Origin: Roseovarius amoyensis
GTDB taxonomy: Bacteria; Pseudomonadota; Alphaproteobacteria; Rhodobacterales; Rhodobacteraceae
Assembly: GCF_003260265.1 (NCBI RefSeq)
Contig: NZ_QITQ01000007.1
Coordinates: 1 to 64,000, forward strand
Direction of reading: 5' to 3'
DNA length: 64,000 bases
The stretch's first letter is position 1. Every line of letters starts with the position of its first letter. The notes below the pieces were generated by a model that worked only from the letters and a program-made list of their open reading frames with translations, was not told the origin of the DNA and did no database searches. Below, piece after piece: positions 9,062-17,432 of the stretch. The position numbers and the translations under genes are program-made.

Positions 9062-9197
9062 AAAGACGCCGCGCGACCTGAAATGGCAGCACATTTACGG
9101 CCTGCGGGACTGGCGTGAATTGACGTGGCGGCTGTTGAGCATCGGACGCCTGATTTCGGCATCGAGAGATGTCCAGCCTATGAAAGGAAGAAACAGA

Positions 9198-9809
9198 GTG
9201 GCCAATTGCTATGAATTCAAGGGATTTATTCCCGTTATTCCCGAGGGAACATTCGTTCACCCTCAGGCTGTGCTGATCGGAAATGTCATACTCGGTCAGG
9301 GGTGCTATATCGGACCCGGAGCAAGCCTGCGGGGCGATTTCGGCAGGATCGTGATTGGCGACGGGGCCAATGTTCAGGACAATTGCATCATCCATTCCTT
9401 TCCCGGCCGTGATGCGGTGGTCGAAACCGACGGTCATATCGGGCATGGCGCAATTCTGCATGGGTGCACTGTCGGCCGGAATGCGCTGGTCGGGATGAAT
9501 GCGGTCATCATGGACGGCGTTGAGTTGGGTGCGGAATCAATCGTCGGCGCGCAGGCCTTTGTGCGGGGCGAAACGGTAATTCCGCCGCGTTCGATGGTGG
9601 TCGGTGCGCCGGCAAAGGTAATCCGCGAGGTCACCGAAAAGGAAGTTGCGTGGAAGACCCGCGGAACGGCGGAATATCAACAACTGGCGCGCGACTGCCT
9701 GGCCGGACTGAGACCCGTCGAACCTCTGAAAGCGGTCGAGGCCGACCGGCCCGAGATGGCGACCTCTGATGTCGGGTCGATACAAGAGGCGCGACAGAAG
9801 ACGAGCTGA
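9198..9809 (+). CDS. paaY: PaaY-like hexapeptide-repeat thioesterase / gamma-carbonic-anhydrase-fold protein
   Basis: A 203-residue left-handed beta-helix protein. Repeated hexapeptides ([20 protein letters not shown]) and the zinc-histidine segments IIHSFPG and [10 protein letters not shown] place it with PaaY and CaiE. The end of the core, [20 protein letters not shown] followed by [10 protein letters not shown], matches PaaY closely. PaaY hydrolyses CoA thioesters of dead-end intermediates in phenylacetate degradation, but no paa genes are in this window, so a CoA-rescue role within this island is inferred. The GTG at 9198 is taken as start because GGAAG lies seven bases before it and PaaY proteins begin at this point. 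An upstream in-frame ATG at 9180 has no good ribosome site. It stands alone between convergent units. Confidence 0.8.
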   Translation: MANCYEFKGFIPVIPEGTFVHPQAVLIGNVILGQGCYIGPGASLRGDFGRIVIGDGANVQDNCIIHSFPGRDAVVETDGHIGHGAILHGCTVGRNALVGMNAVIMDGVELGAESIVGAQAFVRGETVIPPRSMVVGAPAKVIREVTEKEVAWKTRGTAEYQQLARDCLAGLRPVEPLKAVEADRPEMATSDVGSIQEARQKTS

Positions 9810-9824
9810 TGCGCTGCTTACTCG

Positions 9825-9856
9825 GGCTCCGGACACCAGAGCGGCGCGCCGGAGCC
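9825..9856. terminator. Bidirectional hairpin between convergent genes
   Basis: GGCTCCGG (9825-9832) pairs perfectly with CCGGAGCC (9849-9856) across a 16-base loop, in the 54-base gap between the PaaY-like gene and the convergent carboxyltransferase gene. Position suggests termination for both; T-runs are weak. Confidence 0.5.
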
Positions 9857-9863
9857 TAAACCG

Positions 9864-11471
9864 TCACAGTCGGAAGATACCGTAGTGCGGATCTTCGATC
9901 GGGGCATTCAGAGACGCGGAAATCGACATGCCAAGTGCATTGCGCGTATCCACCGGATCAAGGATGCCGTCGTCCCACATTTCCGAGGTCGAGGTATAGG
10001 CTTCGACGTCGCGCCGGAATTTCTCCAGCACCGGTTCCCGGATCGCGGCGATTTCCTCTTCGCTCAGTTCCTTGCCCTCGCGTTCAAGCTGCCGGATCTT
10101 GACGTCGGCCATGGTGTTGGCGGCCTGATCCGCCCCCATAACGCCGATTTCGGCCTGTGGCCACATGAACAGCGTGCGCGCATCCCAGGCCCGTCCGCAC
10201 ATGCCGTAATTGCCCGCCCCGTACGAGGCATTGGCGATCACGGTGAACTTTGGCACGACTGATCCGCCCTGCGCCATCAGCATCTTTGCGCCGTCCTTGG
10301 CAATGCCGCGTTCTTCGTATTCGCGCCCCACCATGTAGCCGGTGATGTTCTGGAAAAAGACCAGCGGCGTGCGGTTCTGGTTGCACAGCTGCATGAAATG
10401 CGCGGCCTTGAGAGAACTGTCGTTGAACAGCACCCCGTTGTTGGCAAGGATGCCAACCTTGTAACCCCAGATATGGGCAAAACCGCAGATCATCGTGGTG
10501 CCGTAATCGGGTTGGTATTCGTGAAAGCGTGATCCGTCCACGATCCGCGCCAGAACCTCGCGCATGTCGAACTGGGTCTTCCGATCCTTGGGGATGATCC
10601 CATAAAGCTCTTTGGGGTCGTAGTAGGGTTCCTCAAAGGCGGCGGTTTCGATGATCGTTTTCGGCGTGCGCTTCCACTGGCTGACAATCTCGCGTGCCAG
10701 CGAAAAGGCGTGCTGTTCGGTAGCGGCGCGATAATCGCCGGTGCCCGAGACCGAGGTGTGCATGACCGCCCCGCCCAGTTCCTGAACGCCGACCTCTTCG
10801 CCGGTGGCCGCCTTGACCAGCGGCGGACCGCCAAGGAAAATGGCCCCGGTGCCTTCGATGATGATGTTGTAGTCGCTCAGCGTCGGTACATAGGCACCGC
10901 CCGCCGTGCAGTGCCCACCGACGATGGCGACCTGCGGGATGTTGGCCTGGCTCAGCTTGACCTGATTGCGAAAGACCCGCCCACCCAGATAGCGGTCGGG
11001 AAAGACGCCGTGCTGCAGCGGCAGAAAGCCGCCGGCGCTGTCACAGATGTGGATGACCGGCAGGCGGTTTTCCAGCGCGACATCCAGAAGCCGCACGATC
11101 TTTTTCACGGTATGCGGATACCAGGCGCCGCCCTTGACGCTGGCGTCATTGGCGTGAATGGCGACCTCGCGGCCCTGTACGATGCCGATACCGGTCACCA
11201 CGGCGGCGCCGGGCACCGCGCCGTCATATTCGCGGCAGGCGGCCAGGGTGGAAAACTCCAGGAACGGCGTGCCGGGGTCCAGCAGCAGTTCCAGCCGTTC
11301 GCGCACACCCAGTTTGTTCTGCCGGGCCAGGCGGTCGATGTCGCGTTGCGGGCGCTCGAAACGCGCCGCGTGCTGACGGGCGTGAAACTCTTTCAGCCGC
11401 TCGGTCATGGCCGCATGATTGGCCTTGAAGTCGGGGGCGTTGGTGTCGATCTGGCTTTCGATCCGGCGCAT
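9864..11471 (-). CDS. Acyl-CoA carboxylase beta subunit, geranyl-CoA carboxylase-like
   Basis: A 535-residue carboxyltransferase with CTAGGAYVPTLSDY and NASYGAGNYGMCGRAWD. Its key difference from the two paralogues here is at residue 163: Gly (RYLGGRVF) in place of Phe (HFG or QFG). Structural work on geranyl-CoA and 3-methylcrotonyl-CoA carboxylases attributes acceptance of the larger acyl chain to a Gly that replaces a Phe; I believe this is that position, but it needs an alignment. The catalytic segment GGHCTAGGAY also differs locally from MG(S/P)CTAGG. It follows the biotin carrier gene by three bases and closes the operon hydratase-AtuA-carboxylase-carrier-carboxyltransferase. A long or branched enoyl-CoA is the likely substrate. 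Confidence 0.87.
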   Translation of the reverse strand: MRRIESQIDTNAPDFKANHAAMTERLKEFHARQHAARFERPQRDIDRLARQNKLGVRERLELLLDPGTPFLEFSTLAACREYDGAVPGAAVVTGIGIVQGREVAIHANDASVKGGAWYPHTVKKIVRLLDVALENRLPVIHICDSAGGFLPLQHGVFPDRYLGGRVFRNQVKLSQANIPQVAIVGGHCTAGGAYVPTLSDYNIIIEGTGAIFLGGPPLVKAATGEEVGVQELGGAVMHTSVSGTGDYRAATEQHAFSLAREIVSQWKRTPKTIIETAAFEEPYYDPKELYGIIPKDRKTQFDMREVLARIVDGSRFHEYQPDYGTTMICGFAHIWGYKVGILANNGVLFNDSSLKAAHFMQLCNQNRTPLVFFQNITGYMVGREYEERGIAKDGAKMLMAQGGSVVPKFTVIANASYGAGNYGMCGRAWDARTLFMWPQAEIGVMGADQAANTMADVKIRQLEREGKELSEEEIAAIREPVLEKFRRDVEAYTSTSEMWDDGILDPVDTRNALGMSISASLNAPIEDPHYGIFRL

Positions 11472-11474
11472 TGC

Positions 11475-11978
11475 TCAGTCCTCCTCCGGAGCCAGCTGGG
11501 CGAGCGTGGCCTTCAGCCCGAAACTGTCACCTGCGGCAAATGGAATTTCGGCGACCACCCCGTCGCGCAGCGCGGTCAGGCTGGTTTCGAGTTTCATGCT
11601 TTCAATGACAAGCAACGGCTGGCCTTCCTTGACATGATCGCCGGGCCTGGCGTTCACGGACACGACCACCCCCGGCATCGGCGCGACGATGCGGTCATCG
11701 GCGGCGGCGCCATCGCTTCCGGCCAGACGCTCGGCGGGATCGACCCGCCCGATCGCATAAGTCCGGCCATTCATATGCACGAAGGTGGCATCGGGTCCGA
11801 CGGCCAGACGCACATCCTGCACACGCCCCCGCGCCCGCAGCACATGGCCACCCGGCACCCCGGTGGGGTCCAACCGGCAGGGCACCGCGCCATCATCTGT
11901 GTTCAGCATGAAATGGCTGCCGTCATGGGACAGCCAGCATTCGGTCTCTTCGCCGTCGATCTGAAATATCCGCCGCAT
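11475..11978 (-). CDS. Biotin carboxyl carrier subunit of acyl-CoA carboxylase (separate polypeptide)
   Basis: A 167-residue protein made of a middle (BT-like) region and a C-terminal biotinyl domain with the biotinylation motif ESMKLE (preceded by PMPGVVVSVNARPGDHV). In geranyl-, methylcrotonyl- and propionyl-CoA carboxylases this part is normally fused behind the biotin carboxylase; here it is a separate gene. The start at 11978 overlaps the carboxylase stop by one base (TGATG) and has GGTGGAG six bases before it. An in-frame GTG at 11990 is less likely. A single-base change could restore one frame, so an evolved split and a recent frameshift both remain possible. Confidence 0.82.
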   Translation of the reverse strand: MRRIFQIDGEETECWLSHDGSHFMLNTDDGAVPCRLDPTGVPGGHVLRARGRVQDVRLAVGPDATFVHMNGRTYAIGRVDPAERLAGSDGAAADDRIVAPMPGVVVSVNARPGDHVKEGQPLLVIESMKLETSLTALRDGVVAEIPFAAGDSFGLKATLAQLAPEED

Positions 11979-13447
11979 CAGTTTCTCCACCCGCCCATTT
12001 TGCGGTGCATCTGGGGTATTTGCATCACGTCGCGCACCAGCCGTTCGTCCGACAGGGCCGCGACCGCCATCAGCAGGTCGGTCACATCCTCGCCCGGTGC
12101 GGTCAGCGCATCGGCCTGCTCGGCCAGAAATCCGGTCGAGACATCGCCCGAAGCAAAATCGGGATGCGCAAGGATCGCGTCCAGATAGCCGGTGTTGGTC
12201 GTCACCCCGAGGACCACATAATTCTGCACCGCCTGACGCGCGCGGGCGATGGCCCCTGCCCTGTCCGGTCCGTGCACGATCAGCTTGGACAGCATCGGGT
12301 CGAAATCGGTCGTCACCTTGCCGCCGTCCAGAATGCCGCTGTCCACACGCACGCCCTCGCCCTGCGGCTCATCCAGCAGCAGGATATCCCCGATCGCGGG
12401 GCGGAAATCTTCGGTTGCGTCCTCGGCGCAGATACGCAGTTCGATCGAATGACCGATCTGCGGAATGTCTGCCTGGGCGGCGCTCAGTCCCTCGCCCGCC
12501 GCGACGCGCAGTTGCTCGGCGACAAGGTCGAAGCCGGTCACCATCTCGGTCACCGGGTGTTCAACCTGAATCCGGGTGTTCATTTCCAGGAAATAAAAGG
12601 CGCCGTCCTGAGCATAGATGAACTCGACCGTCCCGGCACCGCGATAGTTGACGGCGCGGGCAATCCCGGCGGCGGTTTCGCAGATGTCCAGACGTTGCTG
12701 GGGCGAGAGCGCCGGAGACGGCGTTTCTTCGATGATCTTCTGGAACCGGCGCTGGATCGAACATTCCCGTTCCCAGAAATGGACCACATTGCCCTGCCCG
12801 TCCCCCATCACCTGCACCTCGATATGGCGCGGACGCTCGATATAACGTTCAACAAAAAGCCGACCGTCACCGAAATAACGCTCGCCCTCGCGGCGTGCGG
12901 TCTCGATCTCGGTCTCCAGTGCGCTGTCTTCGCGCACAACGCGCATCCCCTTGCCGCCGCCGCCCGCCGATGGCTTGATCAGCAGCGGATAGCCAACAGC
13001 GTGGGACCGTTCGACAAAGGTCGCGGGGTCGTCATCCTCGATGGCCGAAGGCGCAACCGGAAAGCCGCGCTCCTCGACAAAGGCGCGGGCGCGGATCTTG
13101 TCGCCCATCAGGTCGATGACCTCGGATGTGGGGCCGACAAAGGTCACACCGGCCTTGTCCAGCGCGGCCACAAAGCCCGCGTTTTCCGACAGAAAGCCAT
13201 AACCCGGATGCACCGCATCCGCGCCGATCCGCTTTGCCGCCTCGACGATCTGCGGGATGTCGAGATAGGCGGCAACGGGCGTGGGCCCCTCGATGGTCAC
13301 AACCTCGTCGGCAATCAGATGGGCCGGCCCCTCCTGCTCGGACGTATGCCGCAAAACGGCGGTCGCGAGCCCGCGCGCCCTGGCGGTGCGCAAGACCCGC
13401 GCCGCAATCTCACCCCGGTTAGCGACCAGCAGTTTCGAAATGGTCAT
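11978..13447 (-). CDS. Biotin carboxylase subunit of acyl-CoA carboxylase
   Basis: A 489-residue ATP-grasp biotin carboxylase. It starts with SKLLVANRGEIAARVLRTA, has the ATP loop KPSAGGGGKGM, the metal/ATP motif EMNTRIQVEHPVTEM and the RxxSGxxxG-like VRVDSGILDGG. It ends shortly after the carboxylase fold (DVMQIPQMHRKMGGWRN) without the biotinyl domain, which is encoded by the next, translationally coupled gene. Together the two (489 + 167 residues) equal the length of a fused alpha subunit. It follows the AtuA-like gene by 12 bases. With the carboxyltransferase at 9864 it would form one holoenzyme. Confidence 0.9.
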   Translation of the reverse strand: MTISKLLVANRGEIAARVLRTARARGLATAVLRHTSEQEGPAHLIADEVVTIEGPTPVAAYLDIPQIVEAAKRIGADAVHPGYGFLSENAGFVAALDKAGVTFVGPTSEVIDLMGDKIRARAFVEERGFPVAPSAIEDDDPATFVERSHAVGYPLLIKPSAGGGGKGMRVVREDSALETEIETARREGERYFGDGRLFVERYIERPRHIEVQVMGDGQGNVVHFWERECSIQRRFQKIIEETPSPALSPQQRLDICETAAGIARAVNYRGAGTVEFIYAQDGAFYFLEMNTRIQVEHPVTEMVTGFDLVAEQLRVAAGEGLSAAQADIPQIGHSIELRICAEDATEDFRPAIGDILLLDEPQGEGVRVDSGILDGGKVTTDFDPMLSKLIVHGPDRAGAIARARQAVQNYVVLGVTTNTGYLDAILAHPDFASGDVSTGFLAEQADALTAPGEDVTDLLMAVAALSDERLVRDVMQIPQMHRKMGGWRN

Positions 13448-13459
13448 GAAATTGTCCTC

Positions 13460-15259
13460 TCAGCCCGGGTCCGAGGCGTTCAGCCCCTCGCGCGCCGCCA
13501 GATCGGCCGGCACCGGAATTTCAATGTCGAGCAGCATCTGCGCAAAGCCCTTGCCCTGCGGGTCGATGCGGACCGAGGCGATGCCGCCGCCGCCCAGCGA
13601 TTCATGCAGCAGGAAGTTCAGGGAATGGGTTCCGGGCAGGTCAAAGCGTTCGACCGCGCCTTCGCACAGATGGGCGAAATAGGCCTTCACCGTCTGCTCA
13701 GTCAGGGCCGACCGGATATAAGGCAGGTAGTCGGGCTTGCGCGCCAGAATGCCGATATTGGCGATGTCACCCTTGTCGCCAGAGCGCCCCCAGGCCAGGT
13801 CGACCAGCCGCACCTTGACCGCGTCGGCCCCGGCCTCGCGGCTTTCCACCGGTGGCGCGGCGGGCGGATCGAGCCGCACCGCCTCATTGGCGATGGTGAG
13901 GGGCACATCCTTGCCGTCGACCTCGACCGCGACAGGGGTCTTGGCCTTGTCCTGCAGAAAGGAAAAGAGGCGGACCACCGGCTGCACCTTGGGCCGCCCG
14001 GCAAAGAACCCGGTCAGGCCCTGCGCGGTGGAAATAGCCATGGGCGCGATCTCTCCGGCGAAGATGTTCAGCGCGCCCCGGTCGTCATGCACCGCACCGA
14101 TCTTGAGCACCACCTCGCGGGTCCGGGCGCGGGCGTTGGCGCCATAGGCGGCTTCGGCGCCCAGCACCTCGACGCTGACCTGTCGAAAGTCGGCAAGGTT
14201 GCGGTTGCGGAAAATCCGGCGGCAGCGGGTCAGGATCGCATCGGCGACGCGCTCGGCCTTGGCCGGCGCGTCGATGGCGGCCAGCGTCAGCGTGGTGATT
14301 GCGCGCCAGCCGTCGGCATGGGTCGCCGAAACCTTGTAGCTGTCGGTGCGCCCCAGGCCCTTGCCGCCCTTTACCAGCACCCGATCCGGGCCGACCTGTT
14401 CCAGCGTGACCCCGGACCAGTCGCAGATCACGTCCGGCAGCAGATAGGCGCGCGGATCGCCGATCTCGTAAAGCATCTGTTCACCGACCGAGCCGGGCAC
14501 AACCAGCCCGCCGGTGTCGGGCGTCTTGGTGATGACAAAGCTGCCATCCTCGGAGACTTCGACGATGGGCATACCCATGTTGTCCCAGCCCGGGACGTCC
14601 TGCCAGTCGGTAAAGTTGCCACCCGTTCCCTGCGGGCCGCATTCGATCAGGTGGCCCGCCAGAGACCCCTGGCTGAGCTTGTCCCAATCGTCATCGCCCC
14701 ATCCGAATTCGTGCATCAGGGGGCCAAGCGCCACAGCGCTGTCGGCGCAGCGCCCGGTGATCACGATCTCGGCCCCGGCATCCAGCGCCGTGGCGATGGG
14801 GCGGGCGCCCAGATAGGCGTTCATGCTCCAGATATCGTCCGGAAAACCGACGCCGGAGAACATTTCCGCCTGGCCGCTGGCGCGAATAGCGTCGGCCTGC
14901 GCCGACAGATCGTCGCCCAGCACGACACCGATGGACAGGTCGATCCCGGCCAAGGCGGCCGCCTTGGCAAGAGCATCGCGGCAGCCGCGCGGGTTTACGC
15001 CGCCGGCATTGGCCACAACCTTGATCCCCTTGGCCTTGATGTCCTCCAACCAGGGCACCAGCGCCTTGACGAAATCCGGCGCAAAGCCCGCGTCAGGCGT
15101 CTTGGCGCGCGCGCGCGCCATCAGTGACATCGTCACCTCGGCCAGATAATCGAACACCAGATAGTCGATCTCGCCCCTGGACACCAATTGACCGACGGCT
15201 TCGGGCGTATCGCCCCAGAAACCGGAGGCGCATCCAATGCGCAGTTTTCGATCTGTCAT
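13460..15259 (-). CDS. AtuA-family protein (DUF1446), acyclic-terpene-utilisation type
   Basis: A 599-residue cytoplasmic protein with the AtuA N-terminal signature RIGCASGFWGDTP, the block DYLAEVTMSLMARAR and VITGRCADSAVALGPLMHEF, plus a C-terminal region of about 110 residues beginning around LVDLAWGRSGDKGDIANIG. The length equals that of full AtuA proteins. AtuA is needed for citronellol/geraniol catabolism in Pseudomonas, but its chemical step is not established; members occur next to geranyl-CoA-type carboxylases in many bacteria. Here it is directly upstream of the biotin carboxylase and downstream of a crotonase gene, 20 bases away. Family membership is secure; the biochemical role is not. 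Confidence 0.88.
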   Translation of the reverse strand: MTDRKLRIGCASGFWGDTPEAVGQLVSRGEIDYLVFDYLAEVTMSLMARARAKTPDAGFAPDFVKALVPWLEDIKAKGIKVVANAGGVNPRGCRDALAKAAALAGIDLSIGVVLGDDLSAQADAIRASGQAEMFSGVGFPDDIWSMNAYLGARPIATALDAGAEIVITGRCADSAVALGPLMHEFGWGDDDWDKLSQGSLAGHLIECGPQGTGGNFTDWQDVPGWDNMGMPIVEVSEDGSFVITKTPDTGGLVVPGSVGEQMLYEIGDPRAYLLPDVICDWSGVTLEQVGPDRVLVKGGKGLGRTDSYKVSATHADGWRAITTLTLAAIDAPAKAERVADAILTRCRRIFRNRNLADFRQVSVEVLGAEAAYGANARARTREVVLKIGAVHDDRGALNIFAGEIAPMAISTAQGLTGFFAGRPKVQPVVRLFSFLQDKAKTPVAVEVDGKDVPLTIANEAVRLDPPAAPPVESREAGADAVKVRLVDLAWGRSGDKGDIANIGILARKPDYLPYIRSALTEQTVKAYFAHLCEGAVERFDLPGTHSLNFLLHESLGGGGIASVRIDPQGKGFAQMLLDIEIPVPADLAAREGLNASDPG

Positions 15260-15280
15260 AGTCTTCTCCTCCCCGGTTTA

Positions 15281-16069
15281 TCAGCGGCCCGTCCATTCAG
15301 GTTTGCGTTTTGCCATGAAGGCGGCAAAGCCCTCTCGTGCGTCTTCTGTCTGCGCAACCCGGGGCAAAAGTATTTCTGCAAACCGCATTTGCTGCGGATA
15401 GGTCATGTCCTCCATCGCGTGGCAGGCGTATTTTCCCAGCCGGATGGCACTTGGCGACTGCGCGGCAATTTGCGCGACCAGTTCCGCGACCTTGTCGTCA
15501 AGCCGCGCAATATCATCTGTCACATAGTTGACCAGATCATAGCGCAAGGCTTCGTCAGCCGTCAGCGGAACGCCGGTGATGAACATCTCCATCAGCCTCC
15601 GCCGGGGCAGCACGCGCATCATTGGCGGAATAATGGTCATGGGAAACAGACCCACCTTTACCTCCGGCGTGCCGATTTTGGCGTGATCCGCCATCACCGC
15701 CAGATCGCAGGCACAGATGATGCCCGCGCCCGCCCCCACGGCCACACCGTTGACGCGGGCGATGGTCGGCTTTCGGCAGGCCTGTATCGTATCGAACAGC
15801 TTTCCGGCAAAATGTTCCGGATCAGCCGGGTCCTGAACAAACGGGCCACCGTCTGCCCCCGCCTTGAGATCGCCGCCGGCGCAGAAAGCTTGCTCGCCTG
15901 CGCCTGTAAACACGATCACCCGGCACTCGGGGTCGGCCTCGGCCACCTGGATTGCGGCCATGACACCCTGTGCCACGTCGCGGTTCAGGGCATTGAGCCT
16001 GTCGGGACGGCATATCGTAATGCGCGTTTCATGCCCCCGCGCCTGCGACTGTACGACGTTCTCGACCAT
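15281..16069 (-). CDS. Enoyl-CoA hydratase/isomerase-family protein
   Basis: A 262-residue crotonase-fold enzyme: ICRPDRLNALNRD, oxyanion segment AFCAGGDLKAG, and VNGVAVGAGAGIICACDL. The first catalytic Glu of enoyl-CoA hydratase is Gly here (GAGAGI), the second is kept (IGTPEVKVGLFP), the same pattern as the hydratase at 3654 and as in 3-methylglutaconyl-CoA hydratase relatives. The start at 16069 was chosen over upstream codons because GGGGAGG lies eight bases before it and no homology precedes it. First gene of the AtuA/carboxylase operon, divergent from the ACAD at 16204 across a shared operator. It probably hydrates the carboxylated enoyl-CoA made by the enzyme of its own operon. Confidence 0.82.
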   Translation of the reverse strand: MVENVVQSQARGHETRITICRPDRLNALNRDVAQGVMAAIQVAEADPECRVIVFTGAGEQAFCAGGDLKAGADGGPFVQDPADPEHFAGKLFDTIQACRKPTIARVNGVAVGAGAGIICACDLAVMADHAKIGTPEVKVGLFPMTIIPPMMRVLPRRRLMEMFITGVPLTADEALRYDLVNYVTDDIARLDDKVAELVAQIAAQSPSAIRLGKYACHAMEDMTYPQQMRFAEILLPRVAQTEDAREGFAAFMAKRKPEWTGR

Positions 16070-16131
16070 CTCCAAGACCTCCCCGCATCGGCTTTGCCTT
16101 GCTTGCAACGCCAGGTCGCGAAAAGCTTGCC

Positions 16132-16160
16132 TTGATCTATTTTCTAACATGTGTTTGATT
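16132..16160 (+). promoter_or_regulatory. Promoter with island operator, divergent region 16070-16203
   Basis: TTGATC (16132-16137), 17-base spacer, TTGATT (16155-16160). The spacer holds CTAACATGTGTTTG (16144-16157), a one-mismatch copy of CTAAC-N4-GTTAG. The sequence is nearly identical to the promoter at 30926-30954. The operator would control the plus operon (two ACADs, SDR, hydratase, thioesterases), and from its midway position probably also the minus AtuA operon. Confidence 0.65.
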
Positions 16161-16203
16161 TTGGTCAACACTACAGATCACATTCTGTTCGGGAGGATTA
16201 GTG

Positions 16204-17418
16204 ATGACCAGCCAGAACGAACCTGACACGGCCGCCTTGGAGGCCATCAGGGCCAATTACTCGTTGACCGATGAGCAGCGTCAGATCGTCGATCATGTGG
16301 ATCGGGTGTCGCGCGAGGTGCTGCACCCGCTGCAGGCGCGCATGGATGCAGAAGACTGGTGGCCCGACGATTTATTCAAACAAATGGGCGAGCTGGGCCT
16401 TTTGGGCATCACCGCGCCCGAGGAGCTGGGCGGCTCGGGGCAGAACGAATTCACCCAGGCGCTGGTGTCCGAAGTGATCTCGAAATGGAACCCGGCGGTG
16501 GGCCTGTCGCACGGGGCGCATGACAATTTGTGTCTGAACAACCTGCTGCGCAACGGCTCGGAAGAACAGGTTAAGAAATACGTGCCGGGCCTGTGTTCCG
16601 GTGACCTGGTCGGGGCACTGGGGCTGACCGAACCCGGCGCGGGGTCGGATGCGCTTGGGTCGATGGCCACCACCGCGCGCCGCGATGGCGACGACTACGT
16701 CATCAACGGTTCAAAAATCTACATCACCAATGGCCCGATCGCCGATGTGATCCTGCTCTACGCAAAGACAGACAAATCCAAAGGCGCCAAGGGCATTTCA
16801 GCCTTTATCATCGAAACCGACAATCCCGGTTTCAAGGTGGCGCAGAAGCTGGACAAGATGGGCTTTCGCGGCTCGCCCACTGGCGAACTGGTGTTCGAAG
16901 ATTGCCGGGTGCCGGCCTCGGCCATGTTGGGCGCCGAAAACAGCGGCGTTTCGGTGGTGATGAGCGGCCTGGATCTGGAACGCGCGATGGTCGCCTCGGT
17001 CTGCGTCGGCATGGCCGACCGCGCGCTGGAGCTGGGTCTGGAATACGCCAAGATCCGCGAACAGTTCGGCAAACCGATCGCAAGTTTTCAGATGGTACAG
17101 TCAAAACTGGCCGAGATCTACACCGAGGTCGAAACCGCACGCGCCTTTAGTTATCGCGCGCTGGCCGCCTGTGTCGGCCTGCCCAAGGGCGCCGGGGGCC
17201 GCGGTGAGATCCACAAGCTGACGGCGGCGGCCTGCCTTTATGCGGGCGAGGCGTTCAACAAGGCCGTGACCGAGGCCTGCCACATTCACGGCGGATCCGG
17301 CTACATGCAGGACACCGAGATCAACCGGTTGTTCCGCGCCAACAAGCTGTTGGAGATCGGCGCGGGCACCAGCGAAGTCCGCAAGATCATCATCGCCGAA
17401 GAACTGCTGCGCGCCTGA
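16204..17418 (+). CDS. Acyl-CoA dehydrogenase, isovaleryl-CoA dehydrogenase type (copy 1)
   Basis: A 404-residue FAD enzyme. LTEPGAGSDALGSM and the C-terminal HIHGGSGYMQDTEINRLFR are standard. The isovaleryl-CoA dehydrogenase pattern is clear: Ala replaces the MCAD base (EIGAGTSEVRK) and Glu259 in LDLERAM takes over. The ATG at 16204 has GGAGG seven bases before it; a GTG immediately upstream is disfavoured by spacing. It is followed by a strikingly similar second copy, so the pair arose by tandem duplication. First gene of a six-gene plus-strand operon behind the operator at 16144. Substrate probably a 3-methyl-branched acyl-CoA; inferred. Confidence 0.88.
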   Translation: MTSQNEPDTAALEAIRANYSLTDEQRQIVDHVDRVSREVLHPLQARMDAEDWWPDDLFKQMGELGLLGITAPEELGGSGQNEFTQALVSEVISKWNPAVGLSHGAHDNLCLNNLLRNGSEEQVKKYVPGLCSGDLVGALGLTEPGAGSDALGSMATTARRDGDDYVINGSKIYITNGPIADVILLYAKTDKSKGAKGISAFIIETDNPGFKVAQKLDKMGFRGSPTGELVFEDCRVPASAMLGAENSGVSVVMSGLDLERAMVASVCVGMADRALELGLEYAKIREQFGKPIASFQMVQSKLAEIYTEVETARAFSYRALAACVGLPKGAGGRGEIHKLTAAACLYAGEAFNKAVTEACHIHGGSGYMQDTEINRLFRANKLLEIGAGTSEVRKIIIAEELLRA

Positions 17419-17432
17419 GGGAGGACGTGACC

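Noticed and set aside
12005-15127. A very long plus-strand open frame (over 1000 codons)
   Set aside because: It lies antisense to the biotin carboxylase and AtuA-like genes, which have clear family motifs. Long antisense frames are common in GC-rich DNA; no recognisable motif or ribosome site.
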